Notes under the pieces: generated by a model
Told to the model about the DNA's origin: nothing
Database searches by the model: none
What the model saw: only the letters and a program-made list of their open reading frames with translations
Shown: one piece after another, positions 1 to 11,636 of the stretch
Position numbering within the stretch: the stretch's first letter is position 1
How the letters are laid out: each line of letters begins with the position of its first letter
Assembly (NCBI GenBank): GCA_905250115.1
Contig: CAJNOI010000107.1
Coordinates: 102,144-166,143 of the forward strand
Direction: 5' to 3'
DNA: 64,000 nt
Source of the DNA: Adineta steineri
Lineage: Eukaryota > Rotifera > Eurotatoria > Adinetida > Adinetidae
Program-made: the position numbers and the translations under genes

Positions 1-753
1 ATATATATAGATGATTAATACATATGTTTGAAAGAAAGAACGAGAGATTCGTAAAATGTGTCGCTTGCTGTTATAGATATCAATTGTGTATATGTATCAT
101 TTTTTTTGATAACGTCTTATCAATGTGTTAATTATTTTTTTTGACGTTTATCAACATTCAACTATTTGTCTTAGATAGATTCAATATCACGTTTATCCTC
201 TTTGTAATAAATGATAATATGAAGTGTTGAGTTAAATGCACGTATTCGAAATTTGTCGAATTGATTATAAACACAGTATCTGAGCTTAATTAGCATACTA
301 TGACCATGTTGAACGAGATAGCTTATCCTTTACTTTTCGCAGATTCAACGCATTATTTCGTTTAGTCTTTACAGAAACTAATGGATACAAATATTTGAGA
401 AAATTCTATAATTCCCTGTTTATTGTTGATTACATGAAAACTTAATTTTCAATATCTATCCTTTATACTTCACTCGTGTGCTGTCTTATTTTTACATGAT
501 GTTGATGACGACGACGACAGAAAAGAATAAGAAAGGATGACACACTCCTTAAAATTTATATTTATTCTGGTGAAATTTTATCAGTAACTAAGAATAGAAA
601 AGGAGTATTGTGTATATGTCGATAGATACTAAATATAAACTAATATTCTTACCTTAACAAATATAAATTATAAAAACGAAGTAAGCATATAGAATTATGT
701 AAAAAAAAACTGAAAAGATGTTTATAATAAAATATACTAGTTTTTGAAGCTAG
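1..753. other. AT-rich intergenic DNA
   Basis: No ORF or RNA gene is recognisable here. The only structured piece is a short GAC/GAT-type simple run near 503-521. An in-frame stop (TAG, 751-753) lies directly before the first ATG of the next gene, so no coding exon continues from this side in that frame. Confidence 0.6.
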
Positions 754-1848
754 ATGTTATTATCAATTTTACTTGTCTTACTGATTGGTTTTAAATCATC
801 ATTGGAAGATGATGTTATTGTATTTACACGTGGTGAAGCTGGGTATTTTTGTATTAAAATTCCATCTATCTTAACTACTGCTACAGGTACTTTATTAGCA
901 TTTGGCGAAGCACGACTGTTCGATTGTGGTGATACTACACAAATAGATATTGTATATAAACGAAGTTTAGATAATGGAAAAACATGGTCAAATTTACAAG
1001 TATTATATCGTGGTAATTCTTCAAATGATAAGTATACTCGAGTTGGAAATGTCGCACCTGTACAATTAAAATATAATCAACGAATATTAGTACCATTTTG
1101 TAAGAATAATCTTATTGTTATGCAAACATATTCTGATGATGATGGTTTAACTTTTTCTCAACCACAAATTATTCTCAATGTTACTAAACGTAATTGGAAA
1201 TGGATTGGTTTAGGACCACCTGGTGGTTTACTATTACAATCAAATCGAATATTAATTCCTGCTTATTATTCAATACATTCAGATGATAATGGTTTATTAT
1301 CTACTGGTTATGTTATGTTGAATGATTTTAATGGTCAAATTGATAAATGGTATTTAGGTGGAGAATATAATTTCGGCGCTCATTTTCCAAATGAAGGTCA
1401 AGCTGTTGAATTACTGCCTAGTGCAAATTCAATATTTATAAATTCTCGTTCATTAGGAACGAAAAGAATTGGTGCCTATAGTCATGATGGTGGAATAACT
1501 TTTAATAAAATAAAAATATTAGATACACTTGTACAACCATTAACTGGATGTCAAGGTTCAACAATATATCGTAAAAATACGGGTCAGTTATTCTATACAG
1601 GTTTAGCTGAAACATCTATTATTCGTGGTAATTTATCACTATATAGAAGTAACGATAATGGTGAACATTGGACATACATAAAGACGATATTTCCAGGTTC
1701 GTCAGCTTATTCATCCTTGACATTATTAAATGATCAATCAGTTGGTTTATTATATGAATGGGCAAATAAAACTGATACTATTTTTCGACCAGATGCTATG
1801 ACATTTACTATAGTATATAATCAAACCAAAATGAAAGATTTTCTATAG
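754..1848 (+). CDS. Secreted sialidase-like protein (BNR/Asp-box family)
   Basis: Single-exon protein of 364 residues with a hydrophobic N-terminal signal peptide (about residues 1-17). The fold is the six-bladed sialidase propeller. Four Asp boxes (S-x-D-x-G-x-T/H-W/F) lie at residues 71-78, 127-134, 243-250 and 299-306. By alignment from memory with animal NEU enzymes, the acid/base Asp is D60, the helper Glu is E214 (NEGQ), the nucleophile Tyr is Y319 (AYSSL) and its partner Glu is E335 (LYE). Two of the three carboxylate-binding arginines are present (R238, R291). The first, in the usual F/Y-R-I-P motif, is lysine here (I-K-I-P, K35, codon 856-858). Known members remove terminal sialic acid from glycoconjugates. 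Secretion suggests a lumenal or digestive role. The K35 change leaves activity uncertain. An in-frame TAG just upstream fixes the start. Confidence 0.9.
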   Translation: MLLSILLVLLIGFKSSLEDDVIVFTRGEAGYFCIKIPSILTTATGTLLAFGEARLFDCGDTTQIDIVYKRSLDNGKTWSNLQVLYRGNSSNDKYTRVGNVAPVQLKYNQRILVPFCKNNLIVMQTYSDDDGLTFSQPQIILNVTKRNWKWIGLGPPGGLLLQSNRILIPAYYSIHSDDNGLLSTGYVMLNDFNGQIDKWYLGGEYNFGAHFPNEGQAVELLPSANSIFINSRSLGTKRIGAYSHDGGITFNKIKILDTLVQPLTGCQGSTIYRKNTGQLFYTGLAETSIIRGNLSLYRSNDNGEHWTYIKTIFPGSSAYSSLTLLNDQSVGLLYEWANKTDTIFRPDAMTFTIVYNQTKMKDFL

Positions 1849-3574
1849 ATTTATATAACAAATTTTTTGTATATTGATTAAATATAGTCAGTAATTACAC
1901 ATCCATATAATAAGAGAATTAGAGAGAAGCGTTTATCGTCGGAGAAAGAATTATACACGGAAGTATTGTAATATTTTTTTTGTTTATTGTTTAATATATG
2001 GAACTTTATTTTGCAACATTAGTCATTGTAATCTTAATCTTCTACGAGATTATCCTAAATATGTTTGGGCTTATGAAATTCCTTCAGATATTTTCAACGT
2101 GGTCTTGTTTTTTTTTACAAAATATTTAACTAACTACTAACATAATAATGATAAAAATAGCCAACAGAGAAAAATTACGTTCTATTTATTCTGTTGTCTC
2201 ATACTAAGTTTTATCAGTTACTGATAAAAGAACATTATACATCGACCTATCTACGTAATGGTTCATCTTTGGGTTCGATTTTTTTTCTTCAAAAAACTTG
2301 ATCTAGCATTACAACAGCGTAATCGATTTGAACTGATTTTTTTGTGTACGCCTAAGAACGTTGTCCTTAACACATATCACTATCAAACTCATGTCAACAG
2401 CCTTTTAATAACCTGATTCCGTCACGGAACATTTTCAACAGTGTGATGCTATCTTTCAGTATTTCTTAAGCATCCTTATTTTTTCTGATAGCTTGTCATC
2501 TAAGCTACAGTTTTACACAACTACATTTACTTGTTATTGAATTAAAATCCCATATTTTCATACATTACTTTTATTATTAAGTAGATATTCTTACGTGAGT
2601 TATTAGTAAGTATATAGGTACACGGAATAAATTATGATTTAACTTCAGATCGAATTAAATTATTAAATTAATACTGGTGACAATTTGTCAATGGTTTATG
2701 TTGTTCATATTTATATATAATTGTAGTTGTAACATCATTATATTTGTATCTTTAGTGCTGTTTTTTGGTTGATAATGATCGAAAATTTTCGTTATTGTTA
2801 AAATATAAGATTTTCATTATATGTTCTACATTTAGTTTCATTTATTCAAAAGATATATTTTGATTTATCGAAGTATCCCTGATATATGCATATCACTAAA
2901 ATTTCAGTGTAAAATTTCTTTAATTCGATTAATTATAATAATAAATGACTTTTTCTAAATATTTCTCTCACGCATTCTCTTTCAAAAAACAGGAACAGAT
3001 GTATTGTTGATTTCTCTTTGTATATTATGAATGGCGCAGTTTCTTTCGTCAAACATAAATATCAACAACAGAATATATTCAAATATTGCAAGAACTTTTT
3101 GAAAAGTATGATGTTCGAGATGTGACATGGCTCAACTAACAACTTTTACTATATGTCAATTTTATTATTCATTTCATGATTTAATTTAATACATCGAAAA
3201 TAATTTCGATATTTGTGTAGCTCTATAGAATATATACTGACCTCAGAGTAATCATATATTGAAGAAACTTCAAGTAGCGTATCTGAGAAATAGTCGGCTA
3301 TTAGTATATTTGAGATTATCGATCATATGCCTTACTAAGAACTATTTAATTACTCAACTGGTGACTTTTAAAGACATAGCGGTATCAACACTAAACAATC
3401 CAGATCCAGAGCTTGTCTTAGGGTTCTCCAAACATATTGACAGCCGAGTACTTTTGCAGGTATCTTGAATTCAGAACGTTCATCAGATAAAAGATCATTT
3501 TTTCACAAATGGATATGTTAAGAAAGAGATATAACATCAATCATATATATAAATAACGGCTGTCCAAGGAGAAA

Positions 3575-3624
3575 GGGTGTAATTGTCCCTTTTTGATATA
3601 AAGAGAACACCCACACTTACTCAC
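3575..3624. repeat. Degenerate telomere-like hairpin motif, copy 1
   Basis: A C-rich arm, AACACCCACACTTACTCAC (3606-3624), follows a weak G-rich arm (AGGGTGTAA) at about 3575. It is one member of a set of GTGGGTGTG/CACACCCAC motifs scattered through the window. The G-rich arm is poor, so this copy is the least certain of those paired. Confidence 0.35.
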
Positions 3625-4196
3625 AAATTATTTATTGATCTTATAAATGAAAATAAACATAAACAGTGGTATTTTTATTAGCAATGATTTGAAGATCAGT
3701 TTTGTTTATCTGTTTTAGTTATTACTTAACTCTTCGAATGGGCTTATCATTGAATTTGAAAGACAAAATAATGACGTACTTTGACTTTTCTATTAACGGT
3801 AAAGTGTGACATCTAAAATTAAAACGTTTTTATATGTTGATTCTCGAATATTGTATGTATTTTTCTAAAGAATCTTATACGATTCAGTTTTTAGATGTTT
3901 CTTTATATGATAATAATTCCGAATATATAATATTTTTGTGAAAAATGACTTAATCGATATTTATATTCTAGATTAGTTGTTTACCTATCTGTACTTTATT
4001 AAATGGACGTTTCAATTAAAAAAATAGATGGACTATCTTTTTCTCATTGAAATAGAAAAAAAATTAGACGAGGTATTTTACAAGAGAAAGAAAAAACGAT
4101 GTACTTTTTTCTTTTTCTTCATCAAGTACTTTATTAATATGTATCTCGTTTGATTGTAAAAATATAATTCATAATGACAATCTCATCAATCAAGAT

Positions 4197-4529
4197 TTAA
4201 ATCGCAGTCCTTTTCAAGTCGTCGTTATAGTCAACTAAATTTCTTCTTGTTAATTCAATTTTAATATTAGAACTTTCTTTGATTTGAAAATTTTGTTCTG
4301 TGATATTTTTTCTACAAACTGATGTATTTTGACGATCAAAACAACCATCCTCTAAGGCAAAAAATATAATTAATTTAATACAATGACATATATTACTTTT
4401 TCCTTTCAAACGACGAAAAGTATCGAAAAAGACACTGCTTTTTTTTCGGTCACGCTCTTCATAGCAATCACCATTTATTTGTATCAATGTTAACAACGTA
4501 TTATGGGCAAAATAAATATACGCATTCAT
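4197..4529 (-). CDS. Doubtful hypothetical protein, 110 codons
   Basis: An uninterrupted minus-strand frame of 110 residues whose C-terminal half is rich in Asn, Glu, Lys and Asp, more coding-like than the surrounding low-complexity frames. A polypyrimidine-AG site (TTTTTTGCCTTAG) precedes the last 50 codons, so the real product could be only a terminal exon. No domain, signal peptide or membrane segment is recognisable, and no upstream exon with matching phase was found. It may be chance or a gene relic. Confidence 0.2.
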   Translation of the reverse strand: MNAYIYFAHNTLLTLIQINGDCYEERDRKKSSVFFDTFRRLKGKSNICHCIKLIIFFALEDGCFDRQNTSVCRKNITEQNFQIKESSNIKIELTRRNLVDYNDDLKRTAI

Positions 4530-5078
4530 CCGTGAGAAAATATAAAAACAAAATCAGTTTGAAAGCATACAACCGTCAATCGATTATTTATCATATTTTT
4601 TTATTTGAATCAAATGCAATAACAAATATAGACAAAATGAAAACACAAATCTCACTGTGTGTTTCGTCAATTCACAAGCTTGTTTCAGTACGACATTCAA
4701 TTATGGTATGAGGTAGGGGATAGATATTATATTAACCTCTGATCTTCGACTTTACATCCACTAAAAGAGCAATATATGAATGAAAGAATTCGCCAAAAGT
4801 GTACACGAGGTGTTCTCAGTATTTTTTTTATTTTCAGTCTTTTTACAGTTCTCGAAAACTTAATGCCTTTGAAAGTTGTGGATTATTTTTACTTTCAGAT
4901 AGAACAAAAAAAAGTGAAATAAGCAGTAGACAGCAAGCGGACGTTGTTTTAATCGTTCTCTTAATACTACCATTTTTTATTCGCTGATCATTGTGGTACA
5001 GCAAAAGTAAGTGACGATATTTGAATTGAATTAATCGATAAAATTTGTTTTTAAGATAACCAACTTCAAACTGCTATA

Positions 5079-6737
5079 ATGACATCCCGTTATGTGATAT
5101 TCATTTTGCTATTGTCCTTATTTTCCCGGTCATTTTCCTTAAACGTTCTCTTTATCACTTTGGGCTACGCTGGTCATCTGACGCCTATGGTGGAACTCGC
5201 TCGAGCAATGAACAACCATAATGTTACATTTCTTACTCAACAAATGTCTAAAGTTTATATCGATCTAGAAGTAAATTCTTCTCCTTCGTTTCACGTTGTC
5301 TATGGCAATGACACACCTGATGCATGGATTCTAGAAAAGAGCGATCACGATCATGCAATGTCTCTTTTTGCTAATCATTCTTTTTTCGACATATTTCCTG
5401 TTAACATGCCCTTGTTGACTGAAGCTTCCTTGCCATTACTGACCAAAGCCATAGACATTTTGTTGCTTGAACGTTTTGATGTGATTGTAGCTGGTAAAAT
5501 GGTTTTTTTTGCGCATGCTCTGTGTGAGAAAACAAACATACCGTGTGTCTTACAGGGTTCAGCGTTCTTTCCGAGTGTTTTTGAATTGAATTTGCCAAAT
5601 TTTTGGTCATCAACAACATCGACAGAATTAACTCAAATTAAATATCGAATATACAATGTCGCTCTCACTATACGTTTAGTAACAAAACTGGTACCCAGAC
5701 TAATACTGCCGATGTACAACGCTTTCCAGTCATTGCCACAAATACCAGGACCATTATATGACACTTTCTCATTAAACAATGTGATGTTTCCTAAATCAAA
5801 ATGTTTGACAATACTTAGTATACCACCCACTTTTCTTACACCATCATATTCCGATCCTTATATGAAGTTTCTCGGCGTATTCATAAATGAAACACCTACT
5901 GGTGATATCGACAATGATCTTACAAGATGGATCAAATCGAAGCCGTCTAGTTCTCTCATCTATGGCGCTTTTGGTAGCAGTTCCATAATCTCTTACGACC
6001 GAATGTCTAGTTTGATAAACGGTCTTGTTCAGTTGCTATTGAAAATAGATAATAGTTATCTGTTATTAGCATTTCAAGGTGCGAATTATGTTACATATCA
6101 AAGAGTATTAGACGATTTGAATAATGATGAATTCAAGAATGTCTTACACAATAATCAACGCGTACGAATTGAAAAAGGATTTGTAAAACAAAAATGGATC
6201 CTACAACAGAATTCAGTCAAAATATTTATTACTCATTGCGGGATGGGCTCGATTTTAGAATCCCTTTATCTTGGAAAACCCTTATTGTGCATGCCGTTCA
6301 ATATGGATCAATTTGCTAATGCAATGATCGTCGTTAATAGAGGCATTGGACAATCATTATTTGTACCACCTTCTGCATTCCAATCCTTGATAAATCCTTA
6401 TGACTTTACTAAATACACATTTACACCTGACAGCGTCAAAACCAAGGCATTAATATTGTGGATGGATGCAACATACGAAAAGACAGTCACACAAATGTCA
6501 TTAGAAATGAAACATGCCGGAGGTTTACAACGAGCAGTAGAAGAAATTGAATTCTTTGTCAAATTAGATGGCAATCTAGATCGATTCGTACCATTTCAAA
6601 GTACACTATCGTTTTATCAAAGATCTATGTTTGATCTACTTCTGATATTTATTATTTTACCTGGAGCAACGATGGTATATATAATACGTGCATGCTGCAA
6701 ACGACAACGACAACGACAGAAAAAGAAAACAGATTAA
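5079..6737 (+). CDS. UDP-glycosyltransferase (GT1/UGT family), ER membrane
   Basis: Single-exon protein of 552 residues, close to the usual 500-550 for animal UGTs. It has a signal peptide (residues 1-20) and the N-terminal acceptor-side His in G-Y-A-G-H-L-T-P (H33). The C-terminal UDP-sugar signature includes F-I-T-H-C-G (383-388), G-S-I-L-E-S-L and P-F-N-M-D-Q-F-A-N-A, where the D-Q pair normally contacts the sugar. A hydrophobic segment near residues 522-540 is followed by a basic tail ending K-K-T-D, a KKXX-type ER-retrieval signal. That is the standard UGT topology: lumenal catalytic domain with a short cytosolic tail. These enzymes conjugate UDP-glucose or UDP-glucuronate to lipophilic compounds; the substrate here cannot be read. 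An AATAAA lies 161 bp past the stop. Confidence 0.94.
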   Translation: MTSRYVIFILLLSLFSRSFSLNVLFITLGYAGHLTPMVELARAMNNHNVTFLTQQMSKVYIDLEVNSSPSFHVVYGNDTPDAWILEKSDHDHAMSLFANHSFFDIFPVNMPLLTEASLPLLTKAIDILLLERFDVIVAGKMVFFAHALCEKTNIPCVLQGSAFFPSVFELNLPNFWSSTTSTELTQIKYRIYNVALTIRLVTKLVPRLILPMYNAFQSLPQIPGPLYDTFSLNNVMFPKSKCLTILSIPPTFLTPSYSDPYMKFLGVFINETPTGDIDNDLTRWIKSKPSSSLIYGAFGSSSIISYDRMSSLINGLVQLLLKIDNSYLLLAFQGANYVTYQRVLDDLNNDEFKNVLHNNQRVRIEKGFVKQKWILQQNSVKIFITHCGMGSILESLYLGKPLLCMPFNMDQFANAMIVVNRGIGQSLFVPPSAFQSLINPYDFTKYTFTPDSVKTKALILWMDATYEKTVTQMSLEMKHAGGLQRAVEEIEFFVKLDGNLDRFVPFQSTLSFYQRSMFDLLLIFIILPGATMVYIIRACCKRQRQRQKKKTD

Positions 6738-6897
6738 TCAACACTCCATACTTCATTCTAAAGACTACATTTCTCATACCTTTACATGATGCTTAATCGT
6801 TATACACGTGTGTGACATATTTTTTACTAATTTATTTATTTATTTACTAACACAATAGGTAGCATACAACTTTCTATTTATATTTTTATCTTAATCG

Positions 6898-6903
6898 AAT
6901 AAA
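6898..6903 (+). terminator. Poly(A) signal AATAAA downstream of the UGT gene
   Basis: Canonical hexamer about 160 bp after the stop codon, in the expected orientation. The assignment rests on position only. Confidence 0.5.
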
Positions 6904-7031
6904 CAAGTATTTAAAAAGTCTGAAAATTGCTTCTCTCCATTTTTGTTCAACTGAAAATTTTTTGTAATATGATGTTGTATGTTTTACTCAGAACAAATAC
7001 ATGCAATACTTCTGTAACATATAATAGAGTC

Positions 7032-7085
7032 TGTGGGTGTGAGTATGGGTATGAGTATTCTTTCCATCTCACACCTACACCCACA
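7032..7085. repeat. Telomere-like hairpin motif, copy 2 (best paired)
   Basis: The G-rich arm begins with TGTGGGTGT (from 7032) and continues GAGTATGGGTATGAG. The C-rich arm (about 7066-7085) ends with ACACCCACA. The outer nine bases pair perfectly; the inner part is imperfect. It lies about 300 bp past the UGT stop. Confidence 0.7.
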
Positions 7086-7592
7086 TTAGAAATATTTATA
7101 GGATAATTTCTAATAAATCATTTTAATAATAACAATAAAGAAAGACACGTCCGATTCTTTGAATATCTTTAATACAAATCACCTCATTAAAGAACAGTTA
7201 CGTGACAATTGAAAATATGTCTTTTATTACAAGTTTTTTTTCATAGAAATATTTGTCACGATTTGATGATAGAAATTAGTAATGATACTTTCTCTTTATT
7301 TTTTTAAACAAAGAATAAACGTACATTTTTTCATGCAATAAGCAAATACCTTGTATAACAACAAAATACGTTTATTAATGCTCTTTCTTATCATCACAAA
7401 AAAAAAGAATCATACAAGAAACTATATACACGAAAAATGCTATTCTGTATTATGGTTAACTATATAATATCATAATTTTTTGTAAGCTACTCTAAGAAAA
7501 TAAAAAAAGTACGTTTCGATAGAAAAAAAAATCTTAAACCTTTATTTTTGCAAATAAAGATTATCTTTATATTTATTCTATAAATACAAAGA

Positions 7593-7666
7593 CTTACTTT
7601 ATCTTTATTTTTAAAATGAAGATTAAGTTTATTCTTTATTAGAAAGTAAAATAAAGGTAAAGTAAG
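7593..7666. repeat. 19-bp inverted repeat with a 36-base loop
   Basis: CTTACTTTATCTTTATTTT (7593-7611) and AAAATAAAGGTAAAGTAAG (7648-7666) are reverse complements with one mismatch. Neighbouring CTTTATTTTT runs (7540-7580) form further weak stems. It could be a decayed small mobile element or simply structured AT-rich DNA. Confidence 0.6.
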
Positions 7667-9593
7667 ACCCCTGGTAGAAATAGAATAGATGTTGTTTATT
7701 GATGTATATTATTCAGAGGAAATACTTTTATTTATATTTTTAGTTTAAAGATAAAAATAAGGCTTCACTATTCAATTTATAATTGAAAAGTCGAGTGACA
7801 TGAATGAAGGTAACTATTTGATCTTGAATTACAATATTACGACCGTCAGTATCAGTAGGCTTATCATCAATGATCGATTGAGTATCCCATTATAACACTG
7901 CAATCAAATATAAGACAGTATAATTAACGCATGTAAAATAATTATTCAGACGGTGACAAGCGGAATACATTTTTTTTACTTGTATGATATTTTCCAGTAC
8001 ATGAGCATAATCTTCCCCACAAAGTTTGTTCATAATTAATTGTAAGGCCTCAACTTTTTACATATTTTTTGTTAACTTAACTGAAGAATAATTTTTCTTG
8101 AAATAGCATCATTTTTTATACTATTAATAAACATTCATAAAAATGTCTCTTACCATTGCCTGTCAAACTCAATAAAACTCATCATTATAACATGTCCAGA
8201 AGACATTTATTAAATTTATTCTGCAATGAGAACAACTACTGACAAAAAAAGAAAGAAAAACAAACGCAGCATATTTAAGAAGGTTTAAAGAATATCGAAA
8301 ATAAATATTCAGTCCAATTAATTGTGCAAATACAATAAAATCGTATTATTCATCAAAAACGGTATTCATATTTTAATATACATATTAATGATTTCTTCAC
8401 ATGCATTCGTTATAAGAGAGAGAAGAAAAAAATTGTTTAGAATGAGATTCATCGTATCGCATAACATACTTCTCATATAACAATGTGTAAAGAGGTCTGC
8501 TGAAATATATTTATTTTAAAAAACGATTTGATCCAATAGTATTAGAAGTAATTCTGTTGATATACGGCAAAAGGAAAAAAGAAATTAACATGCGAAGAGA
8601 AGCCTTAACTATGAATACGTACAATAATGTATTGGAACGTAATGCAAAAAGAAAAAAATAAATATAAAGACACTCCCTGAGTATTTATACTAAATACATA
8701 TTTTATTTTTTTACCTTTCGTGACCTTCAAAGAGCATACTGTTTTTTATTCAACTATATATCGAACTTAATAATAGTCGAAAAAATATACTTTAATTAAT
8801 GTAAGTCTAGATTTTACTAAAAAATATTATATGTATATATATTCATTTATATATTTATTAAAGCGTAAATTGGAATGTATTATTATGTGATTGATGAGAA
8901 AATATATTTACGTGTTCATATTATTTAGACTCGATGTTTTGACAATAAGTAGATTTGTCATTATTTTATTTTTTTTACCTAGTTTTTTAATTAGTATTCT
9001 TCATACAAAGCAAGAGTTCAGCAAAAGAAAAATTTTCATGAAGACCTTCATTAGATTATTCTGCATACAAAACGTGTTAATGTTTGAGTGTAATCTTCAC
9101 AAAGTATAGCCATTATTTAAAGAACATCGTAGAGAGAATATGTAGTTTATTTTATTCACAAGTTTTATATACTATCTAGGTTAATAGAAGTATTGATGGA
9201 GTAACAAAGATACGAAAGGATAAATCATTGTTGATTTTTATAGTGAAAACTGTCGAATCTAATCGATCGGATTGCTTGAATACGCTCTCTCGTTAGTATA
9301 GAGTAACAATGCATTGACTAAATATTGTTTGCTCTCTATAGAACTAAACAAGTCAAATAGATGGACATATTTCTCTCTCAAACATGATTAAAAGCGTTAG
9401 AATAAAAATTTTCGCGATTCTTTATTTCAGATGAGTTTAGTGTGAAATATAAAAGACTAACAAAAACCTTTCAAGTAAATAGATTAGACAATAGGAAGAA
9501 CTCATAGTACTTCTTTATTTAATTTAAGTTGATTTATATATGTATGTGATACTCATTAGAACATATTTATTTTTAGATTTCATATCGTAAAAT

Positions 9594-10129
9594 ATGTCAG
9601 GTGTTAATGATTGGAACGGTGAGTTTTGTTTATTTTTTAACGTATTTTGATGATCATTAATTTAAAATTAATTATAGAATCTTTATTTGGTTGTTTTGAT
9701 GATTGGGGTTCATGTTGTTATGGAACATGGTGTACACCATGTTTATTTGGTTCAAATGCAGAAAAAATTAGCGATCATCATTGTGTTGGAATGTGTTGTT
9801 TATATTCAATTTTAGCAGGTTGTTATCTTTGTTGGTTACCCCATTGGTTCGAACGTGATCAATTACGTAAAAATTATGATTTAAGACCTAATCCAGCATG
9901 TGGAGATGCCTTAACAACAATATGTTGTAGTGCATGTGCACTTTGTCAAGAAGCTCGAGAACTAAAATCAAGAGGTAGAATATAAAATAACATTAGTTCT
10001 ATTTTAAAAAATATCTTTTTTTTTCTTAAAGCACGAAGTCGTGATATATACAGAACAAATGGTCCAACTGTAGTTACTCAACCAGCCCCAGGCTCACGAG
10101 TTGTTTTTCCTGATGTATTTCGAGCTTGA
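9594..10129 (+). CDS. PLAC8-family cysteine-rich protein
   Basis: Three exons: 9594-9618, 9678-9974 and 10032-10129, all GT-AG, giving 139 residues. The protein shows the full PLAC8/cornifelin pattern: L-F-G-C-F-D-D near the N-terminus, C-C-Y-G-T-W-C-T-P-C-L-F-G, an N-A-E-K motif, a Cys/aromatic-rich hydrophobic middle, an L-R-x-x-Y-x-L motif and the diagnostic A-L-C-Q-E-A-R-E-L near the end. Family members (PLAC8, PLAC8L1, cornifelin, plant FCR/PCR) are small membrane-associated or cytosolic proteins linked to cell size, differentiation or metal transport. The role here cannot be assigned. The start follows an AG-rich leader; the first exon supplies only eight codons plus one base. A likely poly(A) signal, AATAAA, is at 10255-10260. 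Confidence 0.93.
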
Positions 10130-11636
10130 ACAAAAAACAATCAGAATAACAAGATTAACTTGAATTGCTTTTTAAATTTAGTTTATCTATTTTTAGAAGA
10201 TATATATTTATCATTTCTTTTATCCTTCCATATTCTCATTTAATCATATTGTAAAATAAATTAAATATTCTTGATTTAATGTACTAAACATGACATTTAT
10301 ATAAAAATATGATAAAAGATGATTATTTATTTTCAAACGAAACATACATTTAATAATGAATATACAATAGAATGTACGATCATTTTATTATATTTCATTT
10401 TTATAAGATCGTCATTTCAATGTCTTTCGAATTTGTAAATGTGGATATTTAAGAATTATAGGAATAAGATAATATAAGTATTAATATTGAATTTTAGTTA
10501 GAAATATGTTATTTCATATGAAACTTCAATAAGCATTTTATCATATCGCTAACCAGTGTTTCTAATGGCAAGTGTACTAAGTATAATCAAAATGTATAGA
10601 ACACTTGCTCCTCTTGAAATACACGCTGCGGTACGTTTGTCCCAAAAACTAGAGTGTACGAAATAACACTTTGCTTCTAATGCTGTGAGTTTTCAAGACT
10701 ACTGTGAATCTTAAAAGTTATGTCTAAACAATGAAATATTGCTGCTTCTTTGGATACTAATTATCGTTCATATATTGGGTAGATAATTGCACTTGCATTT
10801 ATTGTGTATTTATTTATCTAACATTGTTTAATTGTTTTACGAAAGAAAAGTATGAACATTCTTCGATTTTTTACTTCTGTATTTTGTATTAAACATCAAG
10901 TGTGTACACTTTGATACACCTGGAATACGAAAACAAAATGTACATATACACTTTGTTTTAGATTTCCATTAAAAACCCTGTCGCTAACAATGATTCTATT
11001 GAATAAAATTTTTTTATTTTGTAATTAATGCTTGAGTGAAATAATAAAGTTCTTTATTTAATTGATCACTTATTAACTCCATGTAATTGTATTTATTCTT
11101 ATTTCTTGAATACACTTCATTATAGTTGTTCTTTTAATCTTCTCAATTTACATAAGAGATTAAATATATCCATTCATTTACTATCATCTATGTCGTTTTT
11201 CTCAATAATATCAATGAAAAATGTCTGATGATGTTATACAATAACATATCAATATAAGTATACATAGACATATTTGTTCGTTTAGACTTTAGTACTTGTT
11301 GTCTTCTTATATAGATATGTACGAGACAATGACTAGCCAAAAAAAAAAGATCAAAAGTTTCATCTTTATTAACTTGACGGTCGCTATACAAACGAAAGAA
11401 ACAACGAAGACAAGAACGTCTGGACGCATTTCGGCTAATAAACCTAAGATAAACACTCATTTAGCAAAAGAATAGAACATATATTCAATATTGATCATTA
11501 CACATATACATACATATAATGTATAACTTTCATTCAATTCTATTGCATTTATTTGACGTCAATCTTTAATAACATTTCGATCTCATGAAAATGAATCATT
11601 TATATTGTTTTTTATGAGTATGTACGGAAGGACGAG
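10130..11636. other. Intergenic region with short AAGTGT inverted motifs
   Basis: No supported gene. Between about 10565 and 10970 short palindromic pieces recur: GCAAGTGT (10569) and its complement ACACTTGC (about 10600), AAGTGTGTACACTTT (near 10900) and ACAAAATGTA...TACACTTTGT (near 10940). The minus-strand 90-codon frame at 11188-11460 lacks any coding support. Confidence 0.45.

Larger units (their letters stand above)
1849..5078. other. Long AT-rich intergenic region
   Basis: Over 3 kb without a convincing gene. A weak minus-strand ORF at 4197-4529 is listed separately. The 69-codon frame at 3259-3468 begins at TTG, has no splice partner and is not supported. A CACACCCACA-like motif sits at 3605-3623. 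Otherwise the stretch is homopolymer-rich, low-complexity sequence with no repeat or RNA structure I can name. Confidence 0.5.
6738..9593. other. Long AT-rich intergenic region
   Basis: About 2.9 kb with no supported gene. It contains a telomere-like hairpin (7032-7085) and a 19-bp inverted repeat (7593-7666), both listed separately. A 72-codon frame at 8891-9109 is hydrophobic and AT-driven, with no splice or promoter support. Confidence 0.5.

Noticed and set aside
2258-2285. tRNA-like GGTTCGATT box
   Set aside because: No acceptor or anticodon stem could be folded around it and no A-box lies upstream.
3259-3468. 69-codon plus-strand frame
   Set aside because: It begins at TTG, shows no splice partner, domain or promoter, and lies in low-complexity AT-rich DNA.
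8891-9109. 72-codon hydrophobic frame
   Set aside because: Composition is explained by T-rich sequence; no second exon or signal-peptide cleavage context.
11188-11460. 90-codon minus-strand frame upstream of the Notch-ligand gene
   Set aside because: No domain, and residue use typical of random AT-rich sequence.
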